DNA of 7,510 nucleotides from Rhizobium sp. LCM 4573 (GTDB lineage: Bacteria > Pseudomonadota > Alphaproteobacteria > Rhizobiales > Rhizobiaceae). A program made the translations under genes and the position numbers. The DNA lies in contig NZ_MDDW01000028.1 of assembly GCF_001854865.1 (NCBI RefSeq), positions 310,145 to 317,654 of the forward strand, in the 5' to 3' direction. The notes under the pieces were generated by a model that did no database searches, had not been told where the DNA came from, and was given only the letters and a program-made list of their open reading frames with translations. This document shows, piece after piece, positions 5,490 to 7,510 of this stretch. How positions within the stretch are numbered: position 1 is the first letter of the stretch; every line of letters begins with the position of its first letter.

Positions 5490-5507
5490 GAACGGAAGGT
5501 ATGAAAC

Positions 5508-6518
5508 ATGATCCAGAAGAACTGGCAGGAACTGATCAAGCCGAACAAGGTGGAATTCACCTCTTCCGGCCGTACCAAGGCAACGCTGGTTGCCGAACCT
5601 CTGGAGCGCGGCTTCGGCCTGACGCTCGGCAACGCGCTTCGTCGCGTGCTTCTGTCGTCTCTGCGCGGTGCGGCCGTCACCGCCGTGCAGATCGATGGCG
5701 TATTGCATGAATTCTCTTCCATCCCCGGCGTTCGCGAGGATGTGACCGATATCGTGCTCAACATCAAGGAAATCGCCATCAAGATGGATGGCGACGATGC
5801 CAAGCGCATGGTCGTGCGCAAGCAGGGTCCGGGCTCGGTTACCGCCGGCGACATCCAGACGGTAGGCGATATCGAGATCCTGAACCCCGACCATGTGATC
5901 TGCACGCTCGACGAGGGTGCGGAAATCCGGATGGAATTCACAGTCAACAACGGCAAGGGCTACGTCCCGGCCGAGCGTAACCGTGCAGAAGATGCTCCGA
6001 TCGGCCTCATCCCGGTCGACAGCCTCTATTCGCCGGTCAAGAAGGTCTCTTACAAGGTGGAGAACACCCGCGAGGGTCAGGTTCTCGACTACGACAAGCT
6101 GACCATGACCATCGAGACCGATGGTTCGGTCTCTGGTGAAGACGCCGTAGCCTTCGCCGCCCGTATCCTTCAGGACCAGCTTTCTGTCTTCGTCAACTTC
6201 GACGAGCCGCAGAAGGAAGCCGAAGAGGAAGCCGTTACCGAACTCGCGTTCAACCCGGCTCTCCTCAAGAAGGTCGACGAACTGGAACTTTCCGTCCGTT
6301 CGGCGAACTGCCTGAAGAACGACAACATCGTCTATATCGGCGATCTTATCCAGAAGACCGAGGCGGAAATGCTGCGCACTCCGAATTTCGGTCGCAAGTC
6401 GCTGAACGAGATCAAGGAAGTTCTGGCCTCCATGGGCCTCCATCTGGGTATGGAAGTTCCTGCCTGGCCGCCGGAAAACATCGAAGATCTCGCCAAGCGC
6501 TACGAAGACCAGTACTAA
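5508..6518 (+). CDS. rpoA: DNA-directed RNA polymerase subunit alpha
   Basis: A 336-residue alpha subunit. The dimer is the scaffold on which beta and beta' assemble, and its C-terminal domain contacts UP elements and activators. The N-terminal domain (about 1-235) has [46 protein letters not shown] (34-79), the classic assembly and dimer region, and [24 protein letters not shown] (165-188). An acidic linker ([10 protein letters not shown], 236-245) leads to the C-terminal domain (about 248-317) with [14 protein letters not shown] (261-274); arginine 264 corresponds to the DNA-contacting Arg265 of E. coli. [16 protein letters not shown] follows. Start ATG 5508 has GGAAGG at 5494-5499; an out-of-frame ATG at 5501 is too close to that site. 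rplQ follows after 44 bases. Confidence 0.99.
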   Translation: MIQKNWQELIKPNKVEFTSSGRTKATLVAEPLERGFGLTLGNALRRVLLSSLRGAAVTAVQIDGVLHEFSSIPGVREDVTDIVLNIKEIAIKMDGDDAKRMVVRKQGPGSVTAGDIQTVGDIEILNPDHVICTLDEGAEIRMEFTVNNGKGYVPAERNRAEDAPIGLIPVDSLYSPVKKVSYKVENTREGQVLDYDKLTMTIETDGSVSGEDAVAFAARILQDQLSVFVNFDEPQKEAEEEAVTELAFNPALLKKVDELELSVRSANCLKNDNIVYIGDLIQKTEAEMLRTPNFGRKSLNEIKEVLASMGLHLGMEVPAWPPENIEDLAKRYEDQY

Positions 6519-6527
6519 CCATTAAAC

Positions 6528-6545
6528 TGCAGGCGTATGCCTGCA
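6528..6545 (+). other. Short hairpin in the rpoA-rplQ gap
   Basis: TGCAGGC (6528-6534) pairs perfectly with GCCTGCA (6539-6545) around GTAT. It sits nine bases after the rpoA stop and three bases before the rplQ Shine-Dalgarno (AAAGGAG, 6549-6555). It is too close to rplQ and lacks a T-run, so it is not a terminator; it may tune rplQ translation or mark an RNA processing point. Confidence 0.5.
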
Positions 6546-6562
6546 AGTAAAGGAGACCAGAG

Positions 6563-6988
6563 ATGCGCCACCAGAAAGCCGGCCGCAAGCTCAACCGCAC
6601 CGCAAGCCATCGCAAGGCGATGTTCGCCAACATGGCTGCTTCGCTCATCACCCATGAGCAGATCGTAACGACCCTGCCGAAGGCGAAGGAAATCCGTCCG
6701 ATCGTCGAGAAGCTCGTCACCCTTGGCAAGCGCGGTGACCTGCACGCTCGTCGTCAGGCGATCTCGCAGATCCAGGATCAGGATGCCGTTCGCAAGCTGT
6801 TCGACACGATCGCTTCGCGTTACGCCACCCGCAACGGCGGCTACCTTCGCATCATGAAGGCCGGCTTCCGCCAGGGCGACAACGCCGCTCTCGCCGTCAT
6901 CGAGTTCGTCGAGCGCGACGTTAACGCCAAGGGCGCTGCCGACAAGGCTCGCGTTGCCGCTGAAGCCGAAGCTGCCGAAGCCGCTTGA
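6563..6988 (+). CDS. rplQ: 50S ribosomal protein L17
   Basis: A 141-residue L17, a 50S protein near the peptide exit region. The diagnostic N-terminus [56 protein letters not shown] (1-56) and the later [12 protein letters not shown] and [12 protein letters not shown] (87-115) are present. E. coli L17 is 127 residues; the difference is an Ala/Glu/Lys-rich tail (about 120-141), a feature I associate with alphaproteobacterial L17. The Shine-Dalgarno AAAGGAG (6549-6555) is seven bases from the ATG. It is the last gene of the operon: a strong intrinsic terminator begins 22 bases after the stop, and the next gene is on the opposite strand. Confidence 0.98.
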   Translation: MRHQKAGRKLNRTASHRKAMFANMAASLITHEQIVTTLPKAKEIRPIVEKLVTLGKRGDLHARRQAISQIQDQDAVRKLFDTIASRYATRNGGYLRIMKAGFRQGDNAALAVIEFVERDVNAKGAADKARVAAEAEAAEAA

Positions 6989-7010
6989 TAATTCCGCATC
7001 GTCGGAGATG

Positions 7011-7040
7011 AAAGGCCGGGTGGAAACACCCGGCCTTTTT
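7011..7040 (+). terminator. Strong intrinsic terminator ending the operon
   Basis: A perfect 12-bp stem, AAAGGCCGGGTG (7011-7022) with CACCCGGCCTTT (7027-7038), has a GAAA tetraloop (GNRA type) and five T at 7036-7040. It lies 22 bases after the rplQ stop and 22 bases before the end of the convergent LysR gene. The reverse strand shows only three T after the stem, so it is mainly oriented for the operon, though it may weakly serve both. Confidence 0.95.
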
Positions 7041-7062
7041 GCTGCTGAACGATGAGGTCAGC

Positions 7063-7510
7063 TCACGCATCAAGCCGCTGGCTTGTCGAACGCACGACCT
7101 CCAGGAAGTTCCGCAGCGCCTTTCGCGCACCTCTTGGCCGCCAGCCCATGGCCAGTTCCCAAGCCACGTTCTCCGGCGCATCGAGCAGGGGAATGAATGC
7201 CACGCCGACGATCTGCATCGTCGCTGCGCCTTTGGGCACCAGCGATATGCCAAGCCCCGCGGCGACCAGGCTGAGGATCGTGTGCATCTGCCGGGCCTCC
7301 TGAACGATATTCGGTACGAAACCCACGGCCCTGCAGGCATTCGTAATGTTCCCGTGCAGTACCGGGCCTTGCTGGTAGGGGAACATGATGAAATCCTGCC
7401 CCGCCAGGTCGGCAAGCCGGCACGAATCCGAGGCCGCTAGCGGATGATGCGCCGGAACGGCGACGATCAGTTTGTCTCGGTGTATCAATTCCACGGTGAG
7501 GCCGTCGACG
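7063..7510 (-). CDS. LysR-family transcriptional regulator, C-terminal part (partial)
   Basis: An open frame on the - strand from the right edge to TGA at 7065-7063, 148 visible residues, about half of a usual 300-residue LysR protein. It is the ligand-binding (periplasmic-binding-like) domain: DKLIVAVPAHHPLAAS (the typical VxxxHPLA strand), DLAGQDFIMFPYQQGP, NIVQEARQMHTILSLVAAGLGISLVPKG (the hallmark lVaaGlGialvP segment) and a C-terminal RKALRNFLEVVR helix. These proteins bind DNA as tetramers and sense a small molecule. The DNA-binding domain and promoter are outside the window, so ligand and target cannot be named; the sequence looks closest in style to the CatM/BenM-like group, a weak impression. 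A GTG at 7494 is not the start, since the frame continues in family-like sequence. It converges with rplQ. Confidence 0.92.
   Translation of the reverse strand, partial: VDGLTVELIHRDKLIVAVPAHHPLAASDSCRLADLAGQDFIMFPYQQGPVLHGNITNACRAVGFVPNIVQEARQMHTILSLVAAGLGISLVPKGAATMQIVGVAFIPLLDAPENVAWELAMGWRPRGARKALRNFLEVVRSTSQRLDA

Noticed and set aside
5420..5507. Possible cysteine-rich leader peptide with a Trp-Trp pair upstream of rpoA
   Set aside because: ATG 5420 has no ribosome-binding site and the frame does not stop before rpoA but continues out of phase into it; the Trp pair comes from the hairpin loop sequence.
4853..5956. 367-codon - strand frame opposite rpsK and rpoA
   Set aside because: It crosses two genes and their gap with no recognisable motif; a shadow of the coding strand.
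5388..6443. 351-codon - strand frame opposite rpoA
   Set aside because: A codon-bias shadow of a highly conserved gene, with no family resemblance.
1..7510. A novel defence, mobile or biosynthetic system
   Set aside because: Every coding region is a known core gene or a common regulator; no transposase, integrase, toxin, CRISPR repeat or unusual enzyme is present. Only the non-coding gaps are unexplained.

Overview
This 7.5 kb window carries the 3' part of a ribosomal-protein operon (the end of the spc-type block followed by the alpha-type block) from a high-GC alphaproteobacterium, most likely a member of the Rhizobiaceae such as a Sinorhizobium, Rhizobium or Agrobacterium relative. The placement rests on protein flavour (S5 with N- and C-terminal extensions, an L17 with an Ala/Glu-rich tail, a 336-residue RpoA), on G/C-rich third positions, and on gene order: adk lies between secY and rpsM, no rpmJ is present, and rpsD is absent between rpsK and rpoA. 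No database search was possible, so the genus is an inference.

Layout on the + strand: rplF 3' end (1-180), rplR (193-555), rpsE (699-1268), rpmD (1281-1487), rplO (1504-1983), secY (2222-3562), adk (3559-4209, overlapping secY by 4 nt), rpsM (GTG start, 4446-4814), rpsK (4937-5326), rpoA (5508-6518), rplQ (6563-6988), and a strong intrinsic terminator (7011-7040). On the - strand, convergent with the operon, is the C-terminal part of a LysR-type regulator (stop at 7063, running off the right edge). The run encodes 50S proteins (L6, L18, L30, L15, L17), 30S proteins (S5, S13, S11), the Sec translocon pore, adenylate kinase and the RNA polymerase alpha subunit, so ribosome assembly, transcription, protein export and adenylate balance share one expression unit.

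All genes look intact and ordinary. I found no mobile element, CRISPR array, tRNA, rRNA or novel protein system. The unexplained content is in five unusually long gaps inside the operon: rplR-rpsE (143 nt), rplO-secY (238 nt), adk-rpsM (236 nt), rpsM-rpsK (122 nt) and rpsK-rpoA (181 nt). Each contains stem-loops readable directly from the sequence. The two most notable are a terminator-like 12-bp hairpin after rplO, which would separate the upstream ribosomal genes from secY-adk, and a heptamer-periodic, inverted, relatively AT-rich element between rpsM and rpsK that looks like an inserted intergenic repeat. The adk-rpsM gap contains a chain of stem-loops that could be an alpha-block leader. 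These are structural observations. Function is inferred and untested.

Two starts need care. rplO should begin at the ATG at 1504, not the in-frame TTG at 1498. rpsM should begin at the GTG at 4446, not the upstream in-frame ATG at 4383.
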